This document shows, one piece after another, positions 10,497-23,156 of a stretch of DNA of 64,000 nucleotides. Under the pieces are notes generated by a model that saw nothing but the letters and a program-made list of their open reading frames with translations, searched no databases and had not been told where the DNA came from. The stretch lies in assembly GCA_947179155.2 (NCBI GenBank), contig OX359280.1, forward strand, positions 12,391,001-12,455,000, written 5' to 3'. The translations under genes and the position numbers were made by a program. Source of the DNA: Hedera helix. Lineage: Eukaryota; Streptophyta; Magnoliopsida; Apiales; Araliaceae. Each line of letters starts with the position of its first letter. Position 1 is the stretch's first letter.

Positions 10497-13400
10497 TGTA
10501 ATGTCCTAGAATTTCCACATATTTATTAATTTAATTATTAATTTAATTTCCAACGAGTTAGTTTTACGAGATTATTTAAATCTTTTTATGTGATTAATTA
10601 ATTATGTGATTAAATAATTATGTAATTGATTACTAAAATTAATTAAAGGGGGTCACTAATATGTTATTAAATTAGTGACCAAACCCTAAAGTTTTAATAT
10701 CAAAATAATTGATAAGTTTCCTATTAATTAAATATTCAATTAAATTGAATATAATGAGTGAATTAAATATAATAAATTAATTAATATGATTATTAATTAA
10801 TATAAATAATGTGAAATATTAATAATAATATTTATTAGTCCATTTAGTAATTTAATACTTATGGGTTAAAATATTTAATTATTTATTCAATCTAATTATT
10901 TATTTAATCATGGATTGAATAATTAATGTGTAAATTATTAAATTAGCCCAACATGGGTCAATTAGTAGCCCAAGTGGAGAATAATTAAATTTGACAATTT
11001 AGTAGCCCAAACAATTTAATAGAAGCCCAATTGGTATTTTAAATTAAAGCCTAATGATTGGCCCATTTGAAAAATACTTAATAAAACTATTAAATATTAA
11101 AAAGTGAAAAGTGACTTTCAATTTGGGACAAGGAAGAAATCAGCCGGCAACATGGAGAGGAGAGAGAAAATGATTTTTTTTTTTATTTTCTTTTATTTTT
11201 CCTTTATTTAATATTAGGTTGCTTGTTTTGGTTTTTGGGAAAGTCTTTTCCCACAAAATTCTCACCAACTAAGTATGGACTAATTTTCTTGTGTAAGTAT
11301 CCAATATAGGTGCATGATGGTCTAGATTAATAGATACAATATGTGTATCTAATATTTTGTAGGAGTATACTTGCATTTGTAAGACTTCTACATTTCATTA
11401 TTTTTCTAAGTCCAAAAGAGAGAGAGCTAGAGAGCATTTGAGAGTGAGAAAATAGTGAGAGCAAAATACTAAGAGAGGAGAAGGAGTTCTTGGTGCATGT
11501 CATCTTCTTTCACCACTTATTTTGGAAGAAAAAGAAGAATAGCCATTAAATCAAGGTAATGGTTATTTTAAATGAAGTTTTGTTTTTAAATTAAATAAAT
11601 CATCATGTTAGTATAAACATGTTAATATAGTTATTAATGTGTAGTTGTAATATTTATGTCATGCTTGAGTTTAATATGCTTGGTTTGTATTTTGGGTATA
11701 TTTTATATGCTAAAATATGTATTTAATAGTGTGAAAACAAGTTTTGAAATATATGACCAAAAATATTTTTGTAAAACTTAGGTTTGATGTTCTAATATTA
11801 TAGAACATTAAATCATGAGAAAAACAAAGTTTGAATCACCTAAAATGGAGTTATATACAAAAAGTTATGATTTGTAGTAGTTTATGTGATGTAAAATTTT
11901 TTATAAAAAAATAATGATATTAAATCATGAAAAATTATTTTTTCATGTTATAAATTAATATAAGGTGATTGGTAATTTTTTTGGATTTTTATTGAGGAGT
12001 TAAAGATTTATTGAAGGTATAATTTTAGTTAAAAATAGCACTGTTCACAATCTGCTAAGGGAAAAAAATAGGAAGAGTCCGCGCAATGCGCGGAAGGCAT
12101 TTGACCGAAAAAAACGCGGAGCCAAACGACGTCGTTTCGCTTCTACGGGAAATTACTCCGCGCGTACGCGCGGAAGCCGTTTCCGGCTTCTCAAAACGGT
12201 GTCGTTTTGGGCCGTAGAATCAGAAACGCGCGCCATGCGCGGTAAGGAAAATTCCGGCGAAATTACCTTTATGCCCCTCCGTGTTTTTTTTGGCAGAATT
12301 ACCATTCTGCCCTCGGATCCGTTTTCAACTTATTTACGAAAATGCCATTCGGGTTAATTTTAATTAATTTAAATATTTGAAAATTAATTTAAAATTATAA
12401 CAAAAATAATAATAATACAAAAATAATATTGGGGAGGATATTTTTCAATAAGTTTAATATTTAAATATTTTAAATATTAATCTAGTTAGCTAAACCATGG
12501 TTAAGTTAAATAAATTTATTATTTATTTATTATTGTAAATGTTAATAATAAATAAAGATGATAATTTAGCAATTATTATTTAATGCCTATTAAATAATAC
12601 TTAAGAGAGATAAAATTTATAAATTAATTATTTATTATTTAAATATTATTAAATAATAAATAAGGATAATTAAGTAATTAATTATTATTTAATTAGCATT
12701 AAATAACAATTAATGAAAATTAAGTTATTAGAGTAATAATTTATTATTTAATTTAAATAATAAATAAGAATGATTTGATTATTATTTAACCTTAAATAAT
12801 AATTAAAAGTAATTAAATAATTAATTATTATTTAATTGACATTAAATAATAATTAAAGAGGATTAAGATTAGTAAACTATTATTTAATTTCCTTAAATAA
12901 TAAGTAAGGTTAATTACTTAGTTAATTATTGGTTGATTAATATTAAATTAAAGAAGGTTAAAATTAAGTCAATAATTATTTATTATTTAATTATAATTAA
13001 ATAATAAGTAAGTACAATTAGTTATTATTTATTTTAAATAATAACTAGAGTTAATTAATTAATTTCTATTTAATCAAGATTAAATAGTAATTAAATAGAG
13101 ATTGAGTTAATAAAATAAATTGAATTTAATTACGATTTAATTAAACAATTGTAATAAGTTGTTTAAGGGTTTAATAAGTGTGCAACACTTAAGAAAAATA
13201 TTTTCTAACTTATTAAATTATTAACCTAAAATGATTAAGGGTCTATAAGGTTAATAATATTGTTTTGACTAATGTAAATTATGTGTTAGTACTTATGTGT
13301 GGTAAATAAGTTCATTATCAAGCGTATAGTTATGCAAATACGCCGTACTAATTATTAGACCGACTTTATTAATGTTAGGTCTTTCAAAGCAAGTAGTTAA

Positions 13401-14400
13401 AGCTAGACATTTATTGTAGCTGTGCAGACAGGCAAGTTTTCTACCCTTAAACTTGTATTTATTTTTGCAGATATTCTTCAACCGTATTTACATTTCAATT
13501 ATTGTTGAGCAAATATTCTACACCCGTAGTTACTTGACAGACCTTTGAGTGAATTAATTATCAAAAATTACTTCACATCATTATTGATTATTGTATTCGC
13601 ACATAGTGCTTTTGCAAACTGTTTAAGAACGTCTAAGCTAATTGTTTCGGCTAGACAAATGCATGTTAAATTCATTTAATTGAATATTATAAAAGCTTAT
13701 CCAAACCATTGGCTGGTGCGGATTCTTACAGTAAGACTGAGATAGAACAACCCTAGTTAAAGGGGATTTTTATTTGTCGGAGACCCGACAGTGCGCAAGA
13801 AAACTAAATGTGATGCATATACATAGGACATGAGAGGACTGATCCCCTCAAGTGTCCCGTTATTTTTAACAAGGAGTCAGACATTGTATGTCTGTTTTAC
13901 CTTAGTAGCAGTTCACGGTCATTAAAGACCACTCAGCAGTAAATAGTCAATCCATTCTTTTATTGAACATTGATTCTTGACATCTTTCACAATTGTTATT
14001 GTTGAAAACTTTGAAGTTATTTTCCTTCATCATGATATATCGTATGCCTGTTGTTTATAAACTTGCTGAGCCATTTAGTTGCTCATTCTTGCTATATCAT
14101 GACTATATTTCAGCCAATCCCGAAGGCTCTAAATCGAACAAAGGCAAGGGAAAAACGAATGCTTAGTTTTAGTAATTGCATGCTAGTTTTAATTACTGTT
14201 GTAAATCTTTTGTATTTCCCTTAAGATATGTAATGTTACAATTTAAGGTTAATAGACCTTGGGAAGTGTAGCCTTTATATAAGGAACCTTTTGTATTATT
14301 CCGCGTAGTTTGAATACAATATATGTATTTCATTGTTGTTAAGTATTGTACAGTGAGAACCAAACCCGAGGTTAAAGAACCCGGATTTGGGGTCGTCACA
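10497..14400 (+). repeat. 3' LTR of the Tekay element (3,904 bp)
   Basis: It matches 668-4570 nearly base for base, including the CpG palindromes and the AT array. The differences are mostly transitions, several of them C/T changes at CpG or CHG sites (for example CTTCTGCGGG versus CTTCTACGGG). It ends GGGGTCGTCACA followed by the AAATA duplication. Confidence 0.95.
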
Positions 14401-14405
14401 AAATA
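14401..14405. repeat. Target-site duplication AAATA, right copy
   Basis: This is an exact match to 663-667 and fixes the right border of the Tekay element. Confidence 0.93.
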
Positions 14406-15191
14406 TACTAATTTAATATCTTTAATCGTAAATTAAATATTATTTTAATTTACCCATTTTAATCATCCAATATTTATTTAATAAATATTGTTCCCTTATT
14501 CCATATTTTCAATTCACATCCACTTAATATAATATTAAATACATTAACTATTAATCACAATTCAAATTATGAATTTAATTTACACATTTGGTTCCGATTA
14601 CACATTTTATGTATTGAACCATTCATAATATTTAATTCACCTCAATTTGATATAATATTAAATATTATACCCTTATTTATGTTACATTTTTAATTAGTGT
14701 AACATAATTCTCAACATTAACTAAATAAAAGAAAATAACTTTCTTTATTCAATTAATTAAAGTTAACATATTCATCCACTAATAAAGATTAATGAATTAC
14801 TTCCCTCATTTCATATTTAATTTATTCTGTTTGGCATAATATAATATATATTCATAAATTCACTATTTTATTTAAGTGAATTAATTACACGTTTATGAAA
14901 TTTAATTCATAAAGACTCCATTGCCATTCAAGGCGTACAAATTATATTAATTTATATTATAATCTTAACTCAATACCACTTAATTAATTAATAGTTTTAA
15001 TTAACTATTAAATTTCTTTTTAAAATACTTGTATATATTTCACATTTAAATATATACATATTTTACCCACCACACATATCACATAATTCAAAATAAATAT
15101 ATATTTTATTCATTTGGTCCGTTTCGTATTATAATAAGAATTTTATATGTTAAATTCTTATAAAATATAATCAAAATTTCAGGTTGTCACA
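14406..15191. repeat. AT-rich repeat, possible end of an older LTR
   Basis: This continues the sequence interrupted by the Tekay element. It is AT-rich with no reading frame and ends AGGTTGTCACA at 15191, which resembles the 3' end of a gypsy LTR. I could not find the matching TG start or a duplication. Confidence 0.35.
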
Positions 15192-16329
15192 TGGAATAAT
15201 TTTTCTCCTATTTCCTTAATTTTAGTTAAGTAGAAACACCCGTTTTAAATGACACTTACTACTAAACAACTTCCGGCACGTGCTAAAAAATTAATTTAAT
15301 AGCAGTTTTAAGAATTAGAGAGATCGTTGAACTAAACAACACAAGCCACGCAAATTGCATTTAATTTAGATGAATATTCTTCCTAAGATATAATAATCTT
15401 TTGATATGCAAAATAATTATTAATCTTAGTTTCTTCATAAATAACAGTAGATTAATGCGAATAATAAACTAGTAGTGTTCCTAATAATTAAACGAATATA
15501 ACATAAATTAAACACAGAAGAATATTCAATACTCAAAATATAAATTGAACAATTACACAAATTAGATCTTATAGTGCATAAATTCTGATACCTTCTGCTA
15601 ATTTAAACCAAGAGCAAAAATTTAGCTATTCATAATAGAAGAAAAATAAAAATTATGTATAGAATACCCTAATTATGTCTCAAAGTTTCTATTTATAAAT
15701 TTCATAATTTTTCCTAACCCTAATAAGAATTAGAATACAAATTAAATAAATCACTAATTAATTTAATAATATTTCTCCTTTTATTTTATAATGGAGCCCA
15801 CGTGGAAGAAAGCAAGAATTCTGCCAAAATTGGAACTGCTAAAGGAAATAATGATTGAACTCGGTAGGGCCCAACGAAAATGAAACAAATTCTACTGATG
15901 TTAGATTCACGTGCTAGCTGCTTCCTTTTTAACCCGAGCCACGCGCCTTGCGCTTTGTTGCTTTCAACAATGCTCGTCCTCACATTGCGCGGACTGATGA
16001 TCCTTCATGCTTATTCTCTACGAAACTTCATCCCCCTCTTTGTGCTACAGAACCTTCAAGGTTGGCGCGCCATGCGTTGAAGCTGACCATACCACTTAAT
16101 TACCAAATTGCCATTTGAATTTTATTTTTCCTGCAAAACTAAATAAAAATAATAAAAAATATATAAAACTAATAAAAACACATAATAATAAATAAAATAC
16201 CTAAAATACTAAAATTACTTAAAAAAAACTCACAACTAATTAAGCATAAAATACATAATAAATAGATATAAAAATCTACTTAATAATCTGCCAGACAAAC
16301 AACTCAATGATCAGATAAACTTCTACCTA
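15192..16329. other. Intergenic, nothing recognised
   Basis: It is AT-rich except for a less AT-rich patch near 15895-16080 that contains GGCGCGCCATGCG. Short open frames here have no recognisable motif. It may be decayed repeat. Confidence 0.4.
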
Positions 16330-16809
16330 ACCGTCTTTGAACTACTCTATTAAACATCGACATCCATTCCCAACATATAAGAATCGATCAATCCTACTAG
16401 CTTCAGCCTCTTCAACATTCCAAGCCCAAATAAATTCTTCATCAATGAGAGGAAAGTCTCAAAAACCATAATCAGATATGAAGTCTCAAAAAATCCTCAC
16501 TCCTCTATCATATAATGTTTCTCCTTTCCTTTCACCCATGTTTCTAACAACATTATAATCTCCTCCTTTATTATCACCATGGGTCAGAATAGTTTAGTCT
16601 CAATGTATAAATCTCATTCCACGAGACCTCTTGATCGGCTAAATTATTTGGACCATAAACGTTTTCAACCATACTAATTTTCCAAGACTTTTAATCTTAA
16701 AATTTAACAGCAAGCATCTAGAACTCACATCTTTCTTATCAGACAATTCTATAGCCTCTGGATCCTAAATTGTTACAATACCCTCAGATTTGGTCTCTGA
16801 ATCTGTTGG
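16330..16809 (-). pseudogene. LINE endonuclease fragment (ORF2 N-terminal part)
   Basis: Read on the minus strand, this contains pieces typical of the AP-like endonuclease of plant L1 elements: a VYGPNN-like block, a block ending VRNMGERKGE, a FPLIDEEF block and a SRIDRFL-type block near 16380-16480. Several stops and frameshifts interrupt it. It sits downstream (in minus orientation) of the RRM-type ORF1 at 18.6-20.25 kb, as expected for one decayed LINE. No reverse transcriptase domain follows; the sequence gives out near 16330. Confidence 0.65.
16733..16809. repeat. ~78 bp direct repeat, left copy
   Basis: The sequence starting TCTTATCAGACAATTCTATA is repeated at 18147-18224 with about five differences. 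The two copies bracket a 1.3 kb insert within the LINE remnant. Confidence 0.8.
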
Positions 16810-18146
16810 ATTTTTGCTATGAAAATTCTATTTATCTATTTATTTAATGTTTATTTATGTTGGACTTTTGTTTATTAATAAAAATATATTATTCGTCATT
16901 CATTAAATGGTCATTTATTTTGTTTATATAAATCTACAAATTTATATATATATATATATATTATAATTTATGTGTATAAATTAGTATTATACACAAAAAG
17001 ATATAAATTATATGTAATATATATAAATAAATATATAATGGTTTATAACCTATAATAATTTAGAGATATTATCATGAAGATTATAGTGCTATAATAGAGA
17101 TGATTTATCTTGATCATGAAAGTTGAATTTCTAATTAAAGTACTAGTACATTAACAGTGCGCATTAAACGGATTATGTGATAATATTTTATTTATAAAAT
17201 ATTTTCACATAAATAATAATTTATGAATTTTCTTAATTTTGAAATAATAATGGACTTAATATTATTATATATATTAATTTAATTTTTCAACGAGTGAAAT
17301 TACATTGAGTTAATTAATACCTCGGAATGTTAATTACTATATGTAATTAATATTAGGAACATTGTTATTGTCATAATATCTATAAGATTTTTCATAAGAT
17401 AATTTATTATTGATCATAGAATTTTGGCCAAGTATTTTAATATTTATTATTAAAAGGATTGATTTAATTGTTAAATCAATTAATGATCAAATGAAGATAA
17501 ATTATGGACTTTTTAAATTAGTTTAAATACATCAAAATCAAATTTAGTTATGAAATATTTATGTATATTTATAGAGAAAATATTTACAATTTATTAGTAA
17601 AGGGTTTATTTTAATTAATTCTTGGACTGAAGTGCAATTACAATTATTTAGTGAAATTAATTATAATTAATATTTATTTAGTATATTATTATTAGATAAC
17701 AATATTTAAATAAGTATTGGAGTCAGAATAGAAATTCCTCAGGATCTATTTCCTAGCATAATATGGATTAGTCTTTTAAGATAGAATAAGGATCAATCTT
17801 ATTATAAATATGTCATTAATCAGAAACGCACATAAGGTTTTTCTAATCAGGAACATACCGTATTTTGTTTTTCTCTATTTTAGCCTAGAAAAAACACGTA
17901 ATTTTTTTTTTTTAGAAGGGTGCCTTGGAGACCATACTCCATATTCAGAATAAGGTCACAGGAGGGAAGATCTTGATAATACATTCTAGAGATTGTTCAA
18001 AGATTTAAATATACTAATACAACCAATCACTAGGTAACTACTTCGTTCTCTAGATACATGATATGTATATTTGTTATTTCGTATAAATTCATAAAGATGA
18101 TCCCGTTTTATTAAATTTTTTAAAGTATATTTTTTGGAGAATTTTC
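16810..18146. mobile_element. Unclassified 1.3 kb insert in the LINE remnant
   Basis: This AT-rich DNA includes a (TA)n run near 16943-16962. It has no coding frame and interrupts the LINE endonuclease sequence. The start near TGTTGGATTTTTGC and the region 17900-18120 are reminiscent of a copia-type LTR, but it lacks a clear CA end and is flanked by a ~78 bp duplication rather than 5 bp. It may be a decayed LTR element or a segmental duplication that was later rearranged. Confidence 0.4.
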
Positions 18147-18224
18147 TCTTATCAGACAATTCTATAGCCTCTGGATCCCAAATTGTTACAATACCCTCAT
18201 ATTTGGTCTCTGAATCTACTGGAA
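18147..18224. repeat. ~78 bp direct repeat, right copy
   Basis: This is the second copy of 16733-16809. After it the LINE-like sequence continues on the minus strand. Confidence 0.8.
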
Positions 18225-18599
18225 GAAAATCAAAATTGGCTCCCTTCCCACCCCATAATTGTTTTATTACTGGATGCGAATTATGAACAATTGCGACTCT
18301 TGAATCAAAAAGACTGTAGGCCTGTGTATCCTTATTAGACGACCGATTACTCTTCTTTTTACACTCCCTGGCTCTTCTTTTCTCCTCTTACATTCCAAGA
18401 TATAAGCTTAATCATGAATAAGAAAAACACACCATAATCCGTTATTGTACCATAATCCGTTATTGATCTTAAAGGACACCAATATGATCCGATCTTCTCC
18501 TTCGTATTCATGCTTTCCAGTATCCCTCAAAATTAATTCGGCCATACTGTTCAGCAGCTCCTCTTCATTACCTTGGTGAATAAGGCCAACCACTTAACC
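18225..18599 (-). pseudogene. LINE remnant, ORF1/ORF2 linker
   Basis: Low-complexity, stop-ridden minus-strand sequence between the ORF1 remnant and the endonuclease fragment. No motif stands out. I assign it to the LINE by position only. Confidence 0.4.
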
Positions 18600-20260
18600 A
18601 ATTCTCCATGTTTTTTCTGCTTCCTCCCATAATCTCTTTTTGCCCATTGTAATCATGTTGTCCATTGTTGAAGTGTTGACAATTTCAACATTTTTATCTC
18701 CCACTGTGATATTTTTTCTCCCCTTTTCTGCTTTCTTCCTCCCGAGTTATTTGCTGAGTGCTGACTTTGCTCTCCTCTTTAGAGTCTTGACCCTTTTCTT
18801 TACTGGTATTGGCTTCTCCATTTGGGCTTTAGTATTTAGATCACTTTCCATCTTATTTTGCTCCACAACTTTATCACTTGTCTTGGGCTTATATGTTTGA
18901 AGCTCATATACCATATTGATATATTGAACCTGATTTAAAACATTATCTTTATTACCTGGGCCCCAATTATGACAATTAGTGTTTGTTTCAGATTCATTAT
19001 CTCCAAATTGGCCACTTATTGAAACTCTATCAGTTGCGACTTTTCCTGGAACAATTTTTATGTAATTATTAATTGCTTGTAACTCATTATTATCATCAGC
19101 CTCCTTTTCAATTCCAGTAACAGTGTCACCGCCACCAACATTCATATTTGTCCCCAACTTTTTATCTCCCACTTCGTCCGATTCAGATTCGTTGGCACCT
19201 ACGAAATCCAAAGACTTCACCATCGAATTGAACTGAAACACTAAACAGTTGTCACATCTCCCCTCCTCTATAATATGCTAGTATTCGAAAATTTTCATGA
19301 GAATCATTGAGTTATTGGACGCTTCTAATGCATTCACATTGTGCTATTTTAATAAGGATTCTAGCAATAGAATAGTTCTTAACATTAATTGTTTACGTAT
19401 CAATTGATAATAATTTTCCCAATGACGTGGCTATACTACAGAATGTTCCCCATCCCCAATAATGGATTGGAATGCCCATGATACGTAGCCATGTTCTTCT
19501 AACTCTGCACACGTGATTTGGTTCCCAATTTTCAATAGTATGAAACCATTATCCCAACTATGACCATCCATTATCCCACATGCTTTCCATCTCGCTCTTC
19601 TGTACTCTCAAACTAGAGCAAGTATAATCCTCCACCAATTTCTATCACCTTGCATCCCGAGTATCCTTCTCCTGTCATGTAGCTTTCAATGATACTAGTC
19701 GGTAGCTCGGTATTGGATTTACGCATCAGGAATCTCTTTAAACATTGCACATTTGGTATCTTCAATTACGGCTTCAATATCTGGGAACCATACTGTGGGT
19801 TTTCCTATTTTGTTCGCTTCCTCTACATTATGAACCTTATAGCTGTTGGCTTCTTCTTCTGGTTGTACGCCTTCAACAACCTTTTTTTAAGACCTCTTAT
19901 CACGGAATGCGTCTTTCCAAACATACTTGGTTTGTTGTGGCTTTCTTAGTTCTTCCTTATTGCTCCCGGTGACCTTTATGACGTTCTTTTGTACAAAGCT
20001 AGCCTGTTTAACTAACAATCTGTATCCTTTATATCTAATACCATTGCACATGCGTACCATCTGATCTGCTTCTCTTGCTGACTCAAATCGCACAATTCCG
20101 TATCTCTAACCCTTGTTTCGTCGAGGTTTTGATGGAACAAAAACATCCTTAACAACTCCAAGCCATTTGCCAATGTTTCCAAGATCTCAATTAGTTGCAG
20201 TCTAAGGAAGATTGTCCACAAAGATGGTGTACATGCTCTGGTTGACCCCTCCACTCCTCA
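18600..20260 (-). pseudogene. LINE ORF1 remnant with RRM domain
   Basis: On the minus strand 20245-19990 encodes an RNA-recognition-motif pattern: TIFVDNL (RNP2-like), a KDVFVP stretch, then RYGIVRF (RNP1-like) and GYRLLVKQASF. It is interrupted by several stops. Downstream, 19241-18747 is an open stretch of 164 codons rich in D, E and N, ending in a basic tail. Plant L1-like LINEs often carry such an RRM-containing ORF1, an RNA-binding protein that packages the LINE RNA. The endonuclease pieces at 18.4-16.33 kb support the call. A decayed host RRM gene is the alternative, less likely given the adjacent endonuclease. Confidence 0.65.
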
Positions 20261-20284
20261 TTTCTTGCGGATACTAATTAATAT

Positions 20285-20471
20285 CAGTAATGCTACGTTT
20301 GGATTGAGAGAATGAAATGAAAGAAAGAATAATATGAAAAATAGTGTATTAAATAATCATTTTAGAGGATAAATCATTCTAGTGGAATAAAAATTCATTA
20401 TATGCCTTTGATTTTTATTCCTTGTGAGAGGTGGTGGAATAAAATCCATTTCAATGGAATAGATATGTATG
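20285..20471. mobile_element. Possible MITE fragment, cut by the Tat insertion
   Basis: It begins GCTACGTTTGGATTGAGAG and contains repeated GGAATAAA and CATTTCAATGGAATAG-type words, typical of small plant DNA-transposon derivatives. The matching terminal repeat is not seen; the Tat LTR starts at 20477 and would have interrupted it. Confidence 0.35.
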
Positions 20472-20476
20472 ATAAT

Positions 20477-22539
20477 TGTCGACGCTAGGAAAATCGCCTC
20501 CTATTAATAATTACCCTTTCCAATTTTAGCCTTTTGATTACGATGTGATTTTTGGAAAAGATCGGCCCGAGTGTTGACGGGATTTGAAAGATCGATTTTA
20601 TGATGAACCAATTGACCAGAGTTGCCAGTTGGTATATTTGAAATGGATGTACCAACTCATCCGATTTTTTGGTTTTCGTAATCGTAATGACTCATATGTA
20701 ACTCCTAATTAATTGGTCCGCGAATCGAGATTCATAGAGTTCGGGGGTTTGCTTAAGCGAGGGGAAGGTGTTAGACACCCCCCGACTTCCGGAAAAACAC
20801 AGTTACCGCAATCTTGATATTTTTCTATCCTTTTAAAATCCTAAACGTGTGTGTATGTGCGTGTGTGCCTAAATGAATGTTGTGGTGAATTTTGCATAAA
20901 AAGTCGCTTTGATTTTTTTCTGTAGAAAACGTGCTTTAGCTGGAGAGCGTTTTAGAACGTCTTTTGACCCATATGACAAGGCTTTATTTTATAATAGATC
21001 TTGATTTTATTTTTGAAGAAACGATGAGGTTTTTATTTAGGTGTCGTTTTTAGAAAACAAGGGTTTTTAAACTTTCGTCAAATAGGAATCGAGACTATAC
21101 ATTGCCTTTTGACAGTAGAGTAAAATAAAATGAAGACAACTTCTAGGAGCTCTTTAACCCTATGCACCAAAGTTTAATGAAAAGACGTTTATCTATTTTT
21201 ACAAAATCAATTTTCTATGATGTTTAAAAATGTTTGCAGCCTTTTTGTTAAACAGGAAACGACGTTCATTAACACTCTTAATTTTAAGCCTCGTGATTCT
21301 AATACACTAATTTGATTATTTTTAGAAAATCTTTATTGTTTTGCCTTTTTTCTGAAATCGGTTTTCATGTCGCCAATCAAATCAAGCATCCAAAAAATGT
21401 GTCGGGGCTATTCATGGGCATGTGAGCCATCTAAATAACCCTAAACACCCACAGTTACATATTTCACTATTACGGGGCCTTAAACCCGATTTCGATTTAA
21501 TATCGTTTTAAGGCCTGATATTTACATATATACAATAAAGGACCCATCGCCGTAACTACATATACTGAAAATTGTCCATCTTCAGAATTTGATCACAAGG
21601 ATCTCATTCCTAGGCTCACAGTCCCCACAATCACCACACAACCATACAAGGGAAAACTTAATAACACTAGACGTACTACTATACCACAATAACCTAAAAC
21701 CGCAAGTTAAACACTATGAACTACACATTAACACAATGAACTATATATCACCACACGGATATCATCGAGACATTAGGAGAAAATTTTGTTCTGACGGAAC
21801 CCTCACTAATAATCCTTAATCCATGGATCCTCACTAATACAACAAAATACTACATTCAAACAATTCAACAACAAGAGATTATGAGAATAAAACAAGCTAA
21901 AACTTCAAGAAATACCCCTTTTCACCTTGCAATACGTCAAGAAACGCTTTATATTTCACTATCAAATAGATAACACGAGATTGGATAAGTATTTAAGCTA
22001 AGAAAAAAACCAAATCCTCTCTTTTTTTTGGCCAACCCGTGGGCTTCTCTCTTTATATCTCGCCTTCTCTCTCTAGAATTTCCACTATTTTTCTTCCTCT
22101 CCCTCATCTCGGCTGAACAAATGGCATTTTATAGATGTCTGGGGGCAGCCCGCAGATGCATCTGCGGTTGGCCGCAGATCCATCTGCGACTGCCTGCTCT
22201 TGCCGTCTGAGCCGCTGCCTCGGCTGCCGCGTGTTTCCTCGAGCCGCGAAAAGCCCGGCTTCCTTTTCTCGATTCTTGTGTCACACAATCTTAAATCATC
22301 ATTTTCACTGTATTATTTGTATCTCGCAATTCGGGGTCTGTTGGTAGGATGTATTGATCGTTTCGGTTTGTCTGGATTACTTCGTATCCCTAGACCGCAC
22401 AATTCGATGTCGATTCATTTTCATGTTTGCTTGTCATAACCGTGCTGAAATCTATCATTCCCTTTCATAGTCCCCACAAAATGATGATTTTGCCCTCCTG
22501 CCCAGGTTAGTATATAAATGCAAATTTTGGATGTCTACA
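20477..22539 (-). repeat. 3' LTR of Tat copy 1 (2,063 bp)
   Basis: On the plus strand it starts TGTCGACGC and ends GATGTCTACA, matching the ends of the copy 2 LTRs. Inside are a GAGTTGCCAGTTGGTATA block, the conserved TCGGGGCTATTCATGGGCATG block and two GC palindromes at 22150-22189. No coding frame. Confidence 0.88.
22150..22189. repeat. Paired GC palindromes in the Tat copy 1 LTR
   Basis: CCGCAGATGCATCTGCGG (22150-22167) is a perfect 18 bp palindrome. A second near-copy follows at 22172-22189. The same motif recurs at 23117-23156 inside the element and in copy 2. Confidence 0.85.
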
Positions 22540-22553
22540 GCTGCCTCTCTTTA
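22540..22553 (-). other. Polypurine tract of Tat copy 1
   Basis: On the minus strand AAAGAGAGGCAGC abuts TGTAGACAT of the 3' LTR. This fixes the minus-strand orientation. Confidence 0.8.
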
Positions 22554-22719
22554 TAATGTTTATGCAATGCAATATGTAATGAACATGATAAAGAAGTAGA
22601 CACCTAACGCATGATAATGGCGGCATATATTAAGGATGCAATAAGATATATGAGATGATGCAATGCCATATGCCACATTAATGCAGGGGTCAGTTCAAAG
22701 TTATGAATGAATATCACTC

Positions 22720-23035
22720 GGGTTTCGTCTCCGATTGATCGACTTGGGGCTGTCGAATTTCGTCTCCGACTGATCGTCTTGTGAATGTCAAGTTTCGTCT
22801 CTGACTGATCGTCTTGTGAATGCCAGGTTTCGTCTCTGACTGATTGTCTTGTGAATGTCAGGTTTCATCTCTGACTGGTCGTCTTGCTAGTGCCAGGTTT
22901 CGTCTCTGACTGGTCATCTTGTGAATGCAAGGTTTCGTCTCTGACTGGTCGTCTTGTGAATGCAAGGTTTCGTCTCTGACTGGTCGTCTTGTGAATGCCA
23001 GGTTTCGTCTCTGACTGGTCGCTTCGTTAAGTTCT
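22720..23035. repeat. ~35 bp tandem array in the Tat copy 1 3' untranslated region
   Basis: About nine units of the form GTTTCGTCTCTGACTGGTCG plus a TCTTGTGAATGCAAG spacer lie between the polypurine tract and the antisense PMD gene. The core word CGTCTCTGAC is shared with the array at 42465-43065 of copy 2. Variable tandem repeats in the 3' UTR of Tat/Ogre elements are known as a source of satellites. Confidence 0.88.
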
Positions 23036-23116
23036 GTAATTTTTGTATTTCAGTTGTAATAGACTTTATGCTGGCTCAGGGTAACAAAGGAGGAGTTGGG
23101 GCCCTACCGAGACCAG

Positions 23117-23156
23117 CCGCAGATCCATCTGTGGCTAGCTGCAGATCCATCTGCGG
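23117..23156. repeat. Paired GC palindromes downstream of the array, copy 1
   Basis: CCGCAGATCCATCTGTGG (23117-23134) and CTGCAGATCCATCTGCGG (23139-23156) are close variants of the LTR palindromes at 22150-22189. Confidence 0.82.

Larger units (their letters stand above)
668..14400 (+). mobile_element. Complete Ty3/gypsy LTR retrotransposon, Tekay/Del-like chromovirus
   Basis: This is a full-length element of 13,733 bp. Near-identical LTRs (668-4570 and 10497-14400) start with TG and end with CA. They bound an internal region with a tRNA-Met-type primer site, an extra coiled-coil ORF, a long gag-pol frame and a polypurine tract. The order protease, RT, RNase H, integrase and the chromodomain-like C-terminus place it among chromoviruses, most like Tekay/Del. 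A 5 bp duplication AAATA flanks it. I count about 20 substitutions between the 3.9 kb LTRs (about 0.5%), which suggests a recent insertion, a few hundred thousand years at usual plant rates (inference). The LTRs make up more than half of the element, which is unusually long. Confidence 0.95.

Noticed and set aside
15786..16080. ORFs of 65-66 codons on both strands in the less AT-rich patch
   Set aside because: They overlap each other on opposite strands and show no motif or neighbouring gene structure.
18640..19949. Plus-strand ORFs with hydrophobic translations
   Set aside because: They are antisense to the LINE ORF1 remnant, which shows RRM motifs on the minus strand.
22720..23035. CRISPR-like regular repeat
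   Set aside because: The units are contiguous tandem repeats with no unique spacers, in a plant retrotransposon.
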